Source: Microvirga sp. BSC39 (GTDB lineage Bacteria > Pseudomonadota > Alphaproteobacteria > Rhizobiales > Beijerinckiaceae). From it: a DNA stretch of 64,000 nt. The DNA lies in NCBI RefSeq assembly GCF_000739015.1, contig NZ_JPUG01000055.1, forward strand, positions 17,838 to 81,837, read 5' to 3'. The notes beneath the pieces are model-generated. The model made no database searches. It worked only from the letters and a program-made list of their open reading frames with translations, and had not been told where the DNA came from. Shown one piece after another: positions 16,947-25,883 of the stretch. The position numbers were made by a program, and so were the translations under genes. Within the stretch, counting starts at the first letter, position 1; every line of letters starts with the position of its first letter.

Positions 16947-18122
16947 CTATGGGTGTTCGCCGGAACCGTTTAGCGAGAAGATCATCTGCTCGTCTGGAAC
17001 ACCTTTCAGAGCAAACGCACCCAGAGCATGCGTTGCTGCTGATGGGAGCAGTGCGGCGACTTCCTGAGAGCACACCGCCACATTGCCGGTACTCTTGGCA
17101 AACGCTTCGAGCCGACTGACCAGATTGACCGTCGGCCCAACCACGGTGAAGTCGAGGCGGTCGGGGCTGCCGATGTTGCCGTAGGTGACAGGGCCGATGT
17201 GCAGGCAGGCGACAAACTGCAGATCACCCTCCTCATCGGCTCTCGCCAAGGCGGCGTCCAAGGCCCGGCAAGCCTGCCGGGTGGCCTCTGCTCGTCCGCT
17301 CTCTTCAACAGAAAAGATCGACAGGATGCCATCGCCGATGAACTTCAGCACGTCACCGCCCTCTGTCCGCACGGCCCCGACAACCACCTCCAGATAGCGG
17401 TCGAGGTGCTCCAGCACTTGATCGGGTGGCAATCGCTGCGACAGAGTTGTGTACCCGCGCAGGTCCGTCAGCAGCACGGCGGCTTCGATTTCGAAGCAGT
17501 CGCCTCGTCGAATCGCCCCTGCCACGACGCGTTTAGCAGGCCCCTCGCCAAGATACGTTTGCAGAAGGCTCTCACTGGAACGCCGCATCGCGGCAGGTTC
17601 CAGTGCCGCGGCCAGGAAGGAGCCCAGCTCCTCGATGAGGCCCACCTCCTCCGGGCTGAAGTCCCGCTGGCCGTCGGTCGTGAAGGAGGCTCCCTGAACC
17701 GATCCATCACCGTATATGATGGGAATGGCTAGGTAGTCTGTGCCGCCCTCAGCGGCCACCTCCAAGAGCACGTGATGGTCGAGGGCTGGATCCAGGTGCC
17801 GAAGGGAGCGGCGGAAGCTGGCTCTTGTCGTGTTGACATGCTCGAAGGGGCTGCCGGTGTAGGAGCGTGTCGCGAGGATTCTGTGGGGCACGGTGTACGC
17901 CTCGGCCCCGGCTCCTCGCACCCATTTGACACCCCAGACGCCGATGAGAGGATTGGCCAGGCGTTGCCCAACCCGAACGCGCCAGAGTGGCACGCCTGCG
18001 GTCAGCAGCCGTTCGCAGTACTCTGTGACGATGTCAGCTGGAGCGAGTGTGGTGCGGGCTGGTCCAGCGAGCCACCGAGCAAGGTCGAGGACGCTGGGGA
18101 GGCGTTTGGGGATCTGGGGCAT
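16947..18122 (-). CDS. Class III adenylate/guanylate cyclase
   Basis: A protein of about 391 residues. The N-terminal part (about 1-190) is a GAF-like sensor of the type in rhizobial CyaA-like proteins. The C-terminal catalytic domain shows LLTDLRGYT (first metal Asp), V-L-K-F-I-G-D-G-I-L-S-I-F (second metal Asp), H-I-G-P-V-x-Y-G-N-I-G, and D-F-T-V-V-G-P-x-V-N-L-x-S-R-L-E. It makes cAMP (or cGMP) in the cytosol. The start at 18122 is the first Met of the conserved region; the frame extends to 18281 into repeat sequence. The cyclic-nucleotide phosphodiesterase at 57 kb is broken, which could shift cAMP balance. Confidence 0.85.
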   Translation of the reverse strand: MPQIPKRLPSVLDLARWLAGPARTTLAPADIVTEYCERLLTAGVPLWRVRVGQRLANPLIGVWGVKWVRGAGAEAYTVPHRILATRSYTGSPFEHVNTTRASFRRSLRHLDPALDHHVLLEVAAEGGTDYLAIPIIYGDGSVQGASFTTDGQRDFSPEEVGLIEELGSFLAAALEPAAMRRSSESLLQTYLGEGPAKRVVAGAIRRGDCFEIEAAVLLTDLRGYTTLSQRLPPDQVLEHLDRYLEVVVGAVRTEGGDVLKFIGDGILSIFSVEESGRAEATRQACRALDAALARADEEGDLQFVACLHIGPVTYGNIGSPDRLDFTVVGPTVNLVSRLEAFAKSTGNVAVCSQEVAALLPSAATHALGAFALKGVPDEQMIFSLNGSGEHP

Positions 18123-18219
18123 GCTTTGCCCCGCTTTCTCGTCAAAGACTGGTGAAGTGCTCGATACGCTGCTTCGGAACGCCGGAGGGGACAAATAGGT
18201 AACGCTAGGTGATCTGATA

Positions 18220-18312
18220 TGTCCCACTGGGACGTCCTGGAAGTAAGCCGAATGTCGGCGAACAGCAGGAACAGCGGACACTCCCGAACGGCAGTGATTT
18301 CCCAGTTTGCCT
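18220..18312. repeat. Degenerate dispersed repeat, copy B
   Basis: It carries GGAAGTAAGCCGAATGTCGG, GAACAGCGGACACTC and GGCAGTGATTTCCCAG, matching copy A at 16772-16880 in order and orientation with scattered changes. The remaining 18312-18679 stretch holds no gene I can support. Confidence 0.45.
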
Positions 18313-18679
18313 CGAAGCAGCCCTTCAGGTGATGTCTCGTGGGGTCCGATGCGGTGGTCCTGTGGCGATCATACCGGCGGCAAACGCTGTCGGATTATGG
18401 CGGCATGGAAGCGTACCCCATAGAGCAGCCCTCGTCGGTGAAGTCATAGACCGGGTTGTGCAGAGCTTGGACCGCCTTCGTTCCATCTCTTTCCTTCTAG
18501 CCTGCGCGCTCCCCCAGTATTAGTGGCGCTGCACAAACGGCTCGAGCGGACGGAACTCGTCCTGACGCAGTCATTGTTCCTTGGACGTAGCAACGCAAGG
18601 ACGTTTACCGCCACGGCCACCATACGAAGACCAACTATCGGGGTTAGAGTTGCCGATCCCCGCAGGTCTGGAGGTCGCC

Positions 18680-18970
18680 ATGTACGTCGTCATCCGCAAG
18701 TTCAACCGCATGAGTTCGGTGGCTGAGGCTGCCCGTCGCGCGCAGAGTGGCCTCGGCCAGATGCTGAAGCAAACGCCAGGGTTTCAGGGCTACTGCGTGT
18801 TCGATGCCGGCGATGGGGTGGGTGGATCAATCAGTTTGTTTGAGAACCGCGAGGCTGCCATTGCAGCCAACGACAAGGCATTGGCCTGGATCCGGGCGAG
18901 CCTGACAGATGTCATCGATGGTGAGCCTGAAATCACCATGGGTGAGGTTCTGGCCACCGTGACGCCTTGA
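18680..18970 (+). CDS. Antibiotic biosynthesis monooxygenase-like (ABM fold) protein
   Basis: A 96-residue dimeric alpha-beta barrel-type protein: MYVVIRKFN strand, a helix with A-R-R-A, Q-T-P-G-F-Q-G-Y, an I-S-L-F-E-N-R-E-A-A motif, then A-L-A-W-I. This matches small ABM or quinol-monooxygenase-like proteins of unknown substrate common in Methylobacteriaceae. CTGGAGG lies 6 nt before the ATG; the longer frame to 18581 is rejected. Confidence 0.65.
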   Translation: MYVVIRKFNRMSSVAEAARRAQSGLGQMLKQTPGFQGYCVFDAGDGVGGSISLFENREAAIAANDKALAWIRASLTDVIDGEPEITMGEVLATVTP

Positions 18971-19031
18971 ATAGACTTGTTTCCCGTTCTCCGGCGAGCA
19001 TCTCCAACGGCTTTCCCTGCTTGTTGTGCCG

Positions 19032-19853
19032 TTAGCGCTGCGCTGAAGCGCTCACGCGCCCGTCAATCTGTTGGCCGATCAGCGCGATGGCGCGCTGGTA
19101 GACGGAAGCGGCATTCCAGGCCTGGATCGCACTGAAGTTGGCTTCACCGGGTTGGTAGCCTGCCCCGGCGCGCCAGCCATGGGCCTCGAGGAAGTTGGCC
19201 GTCGAGGCGAGGGCGTTCGCGGCGATGTTGAGGTCACCGCCGGTGCCGTAGTTCAGGATGCTCTTGGGCAGGAACTGGGTTTGGCCGATCTCGCCATGCA
19301 TGGAGCCGCGTGTGCCCGCCGAGAGAACCCCACGATCGATCAGGGTCAGGGTGGCGTAGAGCTGTTCGGTGAAGAAGGCTGACCGCCGGCAGTCGTAGGC
19401 GAGCGTTGCCACAGCCGAAAGGGTGTTCTGGTTGCCCCGCTGCCGCCCAAAGGCCGTTTCCATGCCCCAGATTGCCAGGAGCGGCCCCGGCGGGACGCCA
19501 TAGCGTTGCTCAAGCGATCCGAAGAGCGCCGCCTGAGACCGCTTGAGCTCACGCCCGCGCGCAACGATCGTTGGACCGCCTCGCTTGGCGATGAACTGAT
19601 CCAGCGACAGGCGGAAGCTCCTCTGACCACGGTCGGCCGCGATGGTCGCTGTCGCGTAAGTGGTTCCCATGAGAGCTGCCACAGCCGCGGCGCTGACGCC
19701 TCTTCCTCTTGCTTCATCGGCAAACTGCTGCTTCCAGGCTTCGAAGCCTGCTGCCGTGCTGCCGCACTGGGCTGCGCTCGCTGGGTTGGCCATCCCCGCG
19801 GCCACCACCGCGGCTACGATGGCGATCATTGTGAACGGCTTGCTTGTGATCAT
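19032..19853 (-). CDS. Lytic murein transglycosylase (SLT_2/MltB-like)
   Basis: A 273-residue secreted enzyme with a signal peptide (hydrophobic residues 8-25, cleavage near N-P-A-S-A-A). The SLT_2 domain contains the catalytic Glu in W-G-M-E-T-A-F-G, followed by N-T-L-S-A-V-A-T-L-A-Y-D and G-E-I-G-Q-T-Q-F-L-P. It cleaves glycan strands of peptidoglycan to form 1,6-anhydromuramic ends. The start at 19853 has GAGAGGA upstream; the frame to 19961 is not preferred. No C-terminal peptidoglycan-binding domain is present. Confidence 0.88.
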   Translation of the reverse strand: MITSKPFTMIAIVAAVVAAGMANPASAAQCGSTAAGFEAWKQQFADEARGRGVSAAAVAALMGTTYATATIAADRGQRSFRLSLDQFIAKRGGPTIVARGRELKRSQAALFGSLEQRYGVPPGPLLAIWGMETAFGRQRGNQNTLSAVATLAYDCRRSAFFTEQLYATLTLIDRGVLSAGTRGSMHGEIGQTQFLPKSILNYGTGGDLNIAANALASTANFLEAHGWRAGAGYQPGEANFSAIQAWNAASVYQRAIALIGQQIDGRVSASAQR

Positions 19854-20018
19854 ACGCACGTCCTCTCGCACCCATTGTCCGGAATGACATGCTGGGGCAC
19901 CATCACGGCAGAGATGAGACGTGAATGCCGGCGTCATCATCACCCCTCGACCTGCAGGCACTCACCATTAGGCCGTGCAGGGCTGCGGAGCGGGATCACC
20001 ACAAGCTTGCGATAGCCG

Positions 20019-20888
20019 TTATTCAATGGTGATGGCTCCCAGCCCGAAGCCCGCCTTGTCGTGGGTGATCCACACTTCTCCTCCACCAAGCATCATCCCC
20101 TTGTCCCGGACGAAGATTGTCTCGAAGGTGGAGTTCGCGACCACCTCCCGGATGTGCGGATCGAGGATCGTGTTCTTGGCCGCCACAAGCTGGTCGCGGT
20201 TGCGGATCGTCCGCCTGACCCTGCCTGTCACAATCAGGGGGTAATGGGTGACCCGAGCAAGGAGTGCGACATCACCGGAGCGAAAGGCTGCCTTGACGCG
20301 CCTGAAGCCGTAGTAGGCCTCAAGCGGATCGAAGGCCTGATCACGGTAGCTGGCCTCGATCTCAGGTGCCAGCTTCGGCCGGGAGAAACCCGCATCAGGC
20401 GGCCTCATGGGCAGGTCCATGGACCGCCGTAGCTCCCGCACGAGAAGGTCCAGGGCCCTGTGACGGTCGTAGAGTTGCTGTAGCCCAGGCACATGGGTCT
20501 GCGCTGCTCCGCTCCCGAGGGATCCCGTGATCTCCTGATCGACGGTCTTTGTGTCGCTTCCTGTGTTCCGCCACTGTCGGGAGGCGGCTGTCTTTTCCAG
20601 TTGGCCAACGAGTTGGTTACGCACGATCCAGACCCGTTCCTCCACCTCGGCCAGAACCTGCTCGTGCGACGGCTTGAAGCTGGGACCTTGAGCGAGGTCG
20701 GCGGGCAGGGCCTCCATGGCCTCCTGAGGCGTTGGGCCTTTGAGGTCGTTAGGCGGATAGCGGGGATCGACCTTGTAGGTTCTCCCGTAGACCTTCACGA
20801 AGAAGGGATCCGCAGAAGCCGGAGCGACGCTGAGGAGAACCAGCAGCCAGACGGACAGTCCAAGTGCCCTGGCGGTAAAGCCAGCCAT
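20019..20888 (-). CDS. Secreted protein of unknown function
   Basis: A 289-residue protein with a signal peptide (hydrophobic 9-24, A-S-A-D). The middle is helical and charged. The last 90 residues (A-F-R-S-G-D-V-A-L-L-A-x3-H-Y-P-L, I-R-N-R-D-Q-L, F-V-R-D-K-G-M-M-L-G-G-G-E-V-W-I) resemble the NTF2/SnoaL-like fold of periplasmic proteins that assess calcium or surfaces, but the family is not certain. GGGAGG precedes the ATG. It is separated from neighbours by intergenic gaps. Confidence 0.7.
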   Translation of the reverse strand: MAGFTARALGLSVWLLVLLSVAPASADPFFVKVYGRTYKVDPRYPPNDLKGPTPQEAMEALPADLAQGPSFKPSHEQVLAEVEERVWIVRNQLVGQLEKTAASRQWRNTGSDTKTVDQEITGSLGSGAAQTHVPGLQQLYDRHRALDLLVRELRRSMDLPMRPPDAGFSRPKLAPEIEASYRDQAFDPLEAYYGFRRVKAAFRSGDVALLARVTHYPLIVTGRVRRTIRNRDQLVAAKNTILDPHIREVVANSTFETIFVRDKGMMLGGGEVWITHDKAGFGLGAITIE

Positions 20889-21033
20889 CGCCGCCTCCCG
20901 CTCCGAAGAAAATCGATTGGCTCATTCTACACCCTCGGCGGAGCGAAACAGACATTTATTTATCGCCTGCTCAATCGACGTGGTAGTATTCTTGAATTCT
21001 GAAAACCGAAAACTTGATCCAAGGAAATGCGCT

Positions 21034-21681
21034 ATGAAGAAGTCCGCTCTCTTGATCGGCGCTGCCGTCCTGTCATTCGGAATTGCAGCAGTGCATGAGG
21101 CTCAGGCCCAGCCTCATTGGCGAGGTGGCGGGGTTTATCGCGGTGGATGGCACGGCGGCGGCTGGCGTCACAGGGGCTGGGGCGGTGGCGGGGCTGTTGC
21201 GGCTGGCCTGATCGGGGGAGCCCTCATTGGAGGCCTGATCACCTCCGCGGCTGCCGCTCCCTATTACGGCTATGGCTATCCTTACCATTATCGCTATGGC
21301 TCGACCTACCCGTATGCAGGCGCCTCCTATGGAACCGGCTATTACGGCTCCCCTTACTACGGCGATGTTGCCTCTCAAGATCAAGTCTACGAATACCCGG
21401 TCGAGCAGGCGTACTATCCGGCCCCGGTCTATCGCACCCGTGTTGTTTACTCTCCACGGCCTGTCTATCGGACGCGGGTCGTCTATCGCCAGGCTCCTGC
21501 CTACCGGAGCCGGCGCATCGTGTACCGAGCGCCTATGTACCGGCAGAACGTCGTCCGGTACCGACCCCGTGCCCGCGTGGTCTCTGCGCAGCCGTACCGT
21601 CAGCAGGTGATCTCGACCGGCTCGATCAATGGTCGCCGGGATCTCCAACGAGCGCGGGGAATAAGACGGGCCGTGTACTGA
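21034..21681 (+). CDS. Secreted Gly/Tyr/Arg-rich protein
   Basis: A 215-residue protein with a signal peptide (MKKSALLIGAAVLSFGIAAV, cleavage near A-Q-A). A Gly/Trp/His-rich stretch is followed by a hydrophobic glycine-zipper segment (A-V-A-A-G-L-I-G-G-A-L-I-G-G-L-I), then a Tyr/Pro-rich region and repeated Y-R-T-R-V-V-Y units. It resembles low-complexity surface or periplasmic proteins of rhizobia whose role is unknown. AAGGAA precedes the ATG at 21034. Confidence 0.75.
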   Translation: MKKSALLIGAAVLSFGIAAVHEAQAQPHWRGGGVYRGGWHGGGWRHRGWGGGGAVAAGLIGGALIGGLITSAAAAPYYGYGYPYHYRYGSTYPYAGASYGTGYYGSPYYGDVASQDQVYEYPVEQAYYPAPVYRTRVVYSPRPVYRTRVVYRQAPAYRSRRIVYRAPMYRQNVVRYRPRARVVSAQPYRQQVISTGSINGRRDLQRARGIRRAVY

Positions 21682-21835
21682 CTGTGCATCTGCTCAAGTG
21701 CAAGCGCCGACTTATGTCCCATTGGCCCAAGTCTGTAGTAGGCGAGGTGAACATCCTCTCGGCGGTGCCGTCACTCACGGCTTGAGGGGGGATCCGGACA
21801 AGGATTGCCTCAGCGTGCCCATTCAAGGGATGACC

Positions 21836-22135
21836 ATGGAACACATGAAGTTCGTATGTGCGGCTCTCGTCTTCATAGGCATGGGCTCTGGCGCATTGGC
21901 CCAAGGCCGTCCTCTGACCGTACAGATGTCGTGCAATGGGGCACGGCAACTGGTGGCCAGTCAGGGTGCTGTTGTCCTCAGAACAGGCCCTTCGACGTAT
22001 GACCGTTATGTCTCAGCCGTGACCCAATGCGTCAGGGGTGACACTTTAGACCCTGCTTGGGTCCCAACAGCCGATACGCCTCAGTGTTCCGTCGGGTATC
22101 GTTGTGTGCAACGCGCAAGGCCCGGAGGAGGATGA
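21836..22135 (+). CDS. Small secreted protein, hypothetical
   Basis: A 99-residue protein with a signal peptide (hydrophobic 5-20, A-L-A-Q). The mature part has four Cys residues (in Q-M-S-C-N, T-Q-C-V, P-Q-C-S-V and Y-R-C-V), suggesting two disulfides in the periplasm, and a T-G-P-S-T-Y-D-R-Y-V-S motif. The start at 21836 is favoured because AAGGG lies 6 nt upstream; ATGs at 21830 and 21845 are possible. Confidence 0.65.
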   Translation: MEHMKFVCAALVFIGMGSGALAQGRPLTVQMSCNGARQLVASQGAVVLRTGPSTYDRYVSAVTQCVRGDTLDPAWVPTADTPQCSVGYRCVQRARPGGG

Positions 22136-22193
22136 GGGGCTTGGGTAATCCGGTGCCATCCAATTCAAGGCTACCCTGTCCCACCAACAGGAC

Positions 22194-22394
22194 CTATGCC
22201 TCTGGCTGAGGCTTCTGACCAGAGCTGTTGGCGTGAGCCCTGCGCTCCTCTTCCTCCGCCAGCGTTTCAAGGCGCTCGGCTGCCTCCCGGAGCTGCTCGC
22301 GGGCTTCGTCGATCGAGAGCGTCTGGACAATCGTCCGGATCTCCTGCGCCTGCCGGCGGTACTCCGCCGCTTGGTCATGACGGGGATGACGCAT
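22194..22394 (-). CDS. Small coiled-coil protein, hypothetical
   Basis: A 66-residue protein, almost wholly helical and charged: Y-R-R-Q-A-Q-E-I-R, then A-R-E-Q-L-R-E-A-A-E-R-L-E-T-L-A-E-E-E-E-R-R. This style of short helical protein is widespread in Hyphomicrobiales and uncharacterised. GAGGCTGAAAGCC precedes the ATG. No operon partner. Confidence 0.65.
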   Translation of the reverse strand: MRHPRHDQAAEYRRQAQEIRTIVQTLSIDEAREQLREAAERLETLAEEEERRAHANSSGQKPQPEA

Positions 22395-22589
22395 GGCTTT
22401 CAGCCTCCAACCAAGCCCATGATGATAACCTTCAGCCGAACAGGTGAAGTCGGCGCAACTGGGCAGTCTCCCGATTGGCGGGCGTCAGGGTCTCACCATC
22501 AGCGCGGTCTAGCGGACCAGACCATGAGAGGCCGTTAACTCCAGCTTACTCCCTTTATCTTCCGCGTCGAAGCTCTCCTTTGGCCTATA

Positions 22590-22798
22590 CTGCTTCCAGG
22601 ACCGTCCGCGCCAACGGCAACTCGCTGGGGGAGGTGGGCAGCCGCATCGTCTGCGAGACCATCATCGGCCTGCTGTTGTTCGACCGGGACTCCTACCTGC
22701 ATCAGCGCGGCTGGGATCCGGCCGATGGCGTTCTGCTGGACAGCGGCAATCCGCTTGTCACAATCCGTGACTTCTTCGAGTTCGCCGGCGTTGCCTGA
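22590..22798 (+). pseudogene. C-terminal remnant of a heme peroxidase-type protein
   Basis: The frame ending at 22798 reads L-G-E-V-G-S-R-I-V-C-E-T-I-I-G-L-L, D-R-D-S-Y-L and I-R-D-F-F-E-F-A-G-V-A-stop. It resembles the final helices of animal-type heme peroxidases (G-x-R-I-V-A-E-x2-I-G-L-L and D-L-L-x-F-A-G-V). The rest of the large protein is missing, so this is a relic. The following 250 bp hold no gene. Confidence 0.45.
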
Positions 22799-23055
22799 TT
22801 GGTGAGCACTCGCTCAGACAAATCAGCAGGCGATGCACTCGGCATCGAGGATGACGTCATTCGCGAGCTGGCGCGGTCGCTGCAACCGCGGCGCGGCAGA
22901 TGATTGTGCCACTTCCGTTAGGCCTGGCGTACGCTGCCCTCTGCTTGTCACGGCCGCTCGTGCGCACCTGACCCTGTTAGGTTGTTCCCAGAAACCTTGC
23001 TAAGGGGTGCCGTGCGCAGGCCGGATGCAACCCGCTGCCATAGAGGGGGGATGAG

Positions 23056-23289
23056 ATGTCCGACTGTTTGCACTGCGAGATCAATCAACTGGTGCAGGAG
23101 CGCTTCGAGCGCGGCGAAACTGACTTGGTCGAGATGGCATCCATGATCGTCGAGAGCCTCGCAGACCTGATCCTGCTCGCGCCTGAAAGCGACCGGTCCA
23201 ATCTGATGGCGCACGCGCTCTCCGCCTTAGGGCAGATCGTCCTGGAGAAGGGCGGCGCGATCGAGGGCAGCTCCAACGCCACACATTGA
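23056..23289 (+). CDS. Small hypothetical protein with N-terminal CxxC
   Basis: A 77-residue protein starting MSDCLHCEINQ, with C-x2-C at residues 4-7. The rest is helical (ERFERGETDLVEMASMIVES, then LADLILLAPE). GGGGGGATGAG precedes the ATG, a good SD. Helix pattern and start context suggest a real gene. Function unknown. Confidence 0.6.
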   Translation: MSDCLHCEINQLVQERFERGETDLVEMASMIVESLADLILLAPESDRSNLMAHALSALGQIVLEKGGAIEGSSNATH

Positions 23290-23381
23290 GGGTCAGCCTA
23301 TCGTCTACTCTTTCGTCTACCCCAAGGACGGCTCCTCACAACAGGGCCTGTTTGCTCCGATTGGCACCTACTCCGGGCCTC

Positions 23382-23774
23382 TTAGAACACCCCCATACTC
23401 ATCCCTGTTGCGAGAGCGGCCCCAAGCTCCTCACAGCGGTTCAGATCGTCTGGGCCGACAGCCTTTGGGGCAATGATCGCCTCTGGCGTCTGCGCGTGAG
23501 TGCAGACGATCAGCGGATCAGCCATGGCTTTGAGCCGCCATCCAGTCGCAATCCGTTCAACCTGACGAGCTGCATTGTGACCGTCGCTGCCGGCGCAGAT
23601 CAGCGTTGCGTAGGGGCGCCCACTGATGCGATCCAGAGCCGGATAGTAGGTGCGGTCGAAGAAATCCTTCATCAGGCTGGCTATGGCCGCCAGGTTCTCT
23701 GGCGTGCCGAAGAGATATCCGTCCGCCTCGAGAAGATCGGCGGCGTGAGCATCCGGCGCCGGAAGCAGACGCAC
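23382..23774 (-). pseudogene. NAD(P)H-dependent FMN reductase/flavodoxin-like protein, N-terminus lost
   Basis: The 130-residue frame has the family core: L-L-P-A-P-D-A, A-D-G-Y-L-F-G-T-P-E-N, M-K-D-F-F-D-R-T-Y-Y-P, C-A-G-S-D-G-x-N-A-A-R-Q and I-V-C-T-H-A-Q-T-P. The first beta strand and phosphate-binding loop (normally H-S-R-T-G-G-T) should lie just upstream, but 23775-23900 is interrupted by frame changes and stops. The Met listed is inside the domain. Probably inactive; it would have been a cytosolic flavin reductase. Confidence 0.6.
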
Positions 23775-24009
23775 GTGAACGGCTGGCTCCGACGCTGCGC
23801 GGTGATACTGAGGATTGCGAGCACTTCATGGAGTACATCCGTCGGCTTCCTATCTTTGTGAGCCGGGTGAGGTGTCCAGTCGGCCACGACATACAAGAAA
23901 GCTTAGCTGTTAAGCTTTGCCTTTCAAAAGCTCAGAATAGTTGGCTGAACACTTTCCCGACTAATGCTGTTTGAGGCATAATGCTTGCTTCCTGCATCGG
24001 GAGGCGACA

Positions 24010-24444
24010 ATGCGTATGAATTCGCTGATTGTTGCGTTCTGTTTGTTTGTGCTGCCTGCATCCGCCCAGGATAAAGCCGAGTTCCAGAAGATTGCTGATC
24101 ACTTCGTGGAGGCTTACGCCAAGGGTGACCTCAACGCGGTTCTGAAACTCTATGCAGAGGATGCCTCTATCCTCCCGCCTCAAGCACCTATGGCGAAAGG
24201 ACAGGGCAGCATCGCGGAGTTCTGGAAAGGCGAGGCGCAGCGAGCCGAACTCAAACAGGTCACCGTCGTCGATGCCCAGCCGCTTGGCAACGACAGGGCA
24301 CACGTGATCTTCACCACAATCGGGCGAACCAAGGGGCAATCACCCCAGGAGTTCCAGGGCAAAGGCACGGCTCTGGTCCAGAAGGCCGGGAGTGACTGGA
24401 AGATGCTCGTGCACGTCTGGAACCGGAATGACCGTGATCAGTGA
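24010..24444 (+). CDS. Secreted SnoaL/NTF2-like (DUF4440-type) protein
   Basis: A 144-residue protein with a signal peptide (hydrophobic 5-17, cleavage near A-S-A-Q). The NTF2-like fold is recognised by F-V-E-A-Y-A-K-G-D-L-N-A-V-L-K-L-Y-A-E-D-A-S-I-L-P-P followed by W-K-M-L-V-H-V-W-N. Members often bind small ligands or act as ketosteroid isomerase-like enzymes; no catalytic set is obvious here. GGGAGG lies 5 nt before the ATG at 24010. Confidence 0.75.
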   Translation: MRMNSLIVAFCLFVLPASAQDKAEFQKIADHFVEAYAKGDLNAVLKLYAEDASILPPQAPMAKGQGSIAEFWKGEAQRAELKQVTVVDAQPLGNDRAHVIFTTIGRTKGQSPQEFQGKGTALVQKAGSDWKMLVHVWNRNDRDQ

Positions 24445-24555
24445 GGCGTCAAGAAGCGCCCCTTTGTCGGGCATGGTTCAAGCGTCGCAAGCAGGGCTTG
24501 GAGTAGGGCACTGATCAGACGGACGGTGTGGAGATGACTTTCCAGGGAGGTGCTA

Positions 24556-25212
24556 ATGGGCTGGGCGGGGTCCGGAGCGCTGATCGCATGGCATGATGTT
24601 GAGGAGGGCCGCGAGGCCGTGTACCTCGACTGGCACTCCCATGAGCACATGAGGGAGCGCCTCGCGATCCCTGGTTTCCTCCAGGGTCGCCGGTACTCCG
24701 TTGTAGGCTCTGGGCCTCAGTTTCTGGTCTTGTACACCGTCACAGCCCCCGATGTTTTTACCTCCCAAACATACCTGGAGCACCTAAACCATCCCACGAA
24801 CTGGACCCAGCAAGTTATGCCTGCGCTGCGGAACATGAACCGGAGCCTATGCCGAGTTGCTGCATCGAGCGGATCGGGTGCAGGCCGTTGTCTTCAGACC
24901 ATCCGGTTCTCTCCTGAACTCGGACGCGAGGCACATCTGCGCGGTGTATTGACGAGCGAGGCGCAGTCTCTTGCGCACCAACAGGGCCTCTGTGCCGCGC
25001 ATCTCCTGATTGCGGATCGGGATCGGAGCAGGGCACCAACCCGCGAAACGGCCCTTCGGGGCGGTCAAGATGCAGTGGCCGACTGGGTGCTGGTCGTCGA
25101 AGGCTATGACGAGGCTGCGGTGGCTGAAGACCGCTCCGAACTGTTGCGGCAGGGCGGTGCTGGTCCGAGTATTACCGGTAATCTCTACAGGATGGATCAC
25201 CTCTGCTTCTGA
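24556..25212 (+). CDS. Hypothetical protein, EthD/DUF4286-like ferredoxin fold
   Basis: A 218-residue protein with two similar halves. The first has I-A-W-H-D-V-E-E-G-R-E-A-V-Y-L-D-W-H-S-H-E-H-M and I-P-G-F-L-Q-G-R-R-Y, the pattern of dimeric ferredoxin-fold (EthD-like) proteins. The second half ends G-Y-D-E-A-A-V. The enzyme role is unknown. The start at 24556 has AGGGAGG 5 nt upstream; a GTG at 24550 overlaps it. Confidence 0.65.
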   Translation: MGWAGSGALIAWHDVEEGREAVYLDWHSHEHMRERLAIPGFLQGRRYSVVGSGPQFLVLYTVTAPDVFTSQTYLEHLNHPTNWTQQVMPALRNMNRSLCRVAASSGSGAGRCLQTIRFSPELGREAHLRGVLTSEAQSLAHQQGLCAAHLLIADRDRSRAPTRETALRGGQDAVADWVLVVEGYDEAAVAEDRSELLRQGGAGPSITGNLYRMDHLCF

Positions 25213-25520
25213 GAGGAGGCGTCCGCTCTCTGAGCACCACCTCCGCATAGGCGCTGTCGTAAATGGGCTGATCAGGACACCTTCCAAGCCGATTGGGCGA
25301 AGATGCTCCAGTACGTCATCTCTATGGGGATCAGTATGGAAGAGCTTTTCCGGATCACAGATCCTGACGCAATCTGGGGCTGTGGACAATGGCTGAAGCC
25401 AAAGGGGCTCAAGGCTCGGGGGAATACCCCCTTTGGTTCGGCTCTGGTTCGTTGAGGTACTTGCGAAGCCTCAGATTGCCCGACACACTTCTGTAAAGCA
25501 CAAATCACCGGAGGATCGCC
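25213..25520. other. Intergenic region without a gene
   Basis: About 310 bp. No coding frame or repeat stands out on either strand. The GGAGG at its right edge serves the gene at 25521. Confidence 0.4.
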
Positions 25521-25847
25521 ATGAAGCAGCAAGCGATGAACGTATCGGATCTGGGTCTGCTGGATGCCTCTACCACAATCAAGGCTTTGACCCAGGAAGC
25601 CCCGGTGCGTCAGGTTCATAAGGCTCGCTCGTCTAAGGAGCCAGCCAATCCAATTTACCTTCTTGCCGCGATCACGCTTGGCATCCCGGCCCTAGCGCTA
25701 ATTGCGCTGATTGGGGCGAACCCTGCCATCGAGGAGGGGATGCTCGGAACCGTGACAATGTTCCTCGTGTTCTCCGCGTTCATCAGTGCTGCGGTATTCG
25801 AGATCAAGCGGCTCGCGGACGAAAGCTCGGGCAACGAACACCATTGA
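25521..25847 (+). CDS. Small membrane protein, hypothetical
   Basis: A 108-residue protein. A polar N-terminus of about 45 residues is followed by two transmembrane segments (I-Y-L-L-A-A-I-T-L-G-I-P-A-L-A-L-I-A-L-I and T-M-F-L-V-F-S-A-F-I-S-A-A-V-F) and a charged tail. GGAGG lies 6 nt before the ATG. No known domain. Confidence 0.65.
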   Translation: MKQQAMNVSDLGLLDASTTIKALTQEAPVRQVHKARSSKEPANPIYLLAAITLGIPALALIALIGANPAIEEGMLGTVTMFLVFSAFISAAVFEIKRLADESSGNEHH

Positions 25848-25883
25848 GCTAGAGGCTGAATAGGGAGCCATTTGCGCTCCGCA

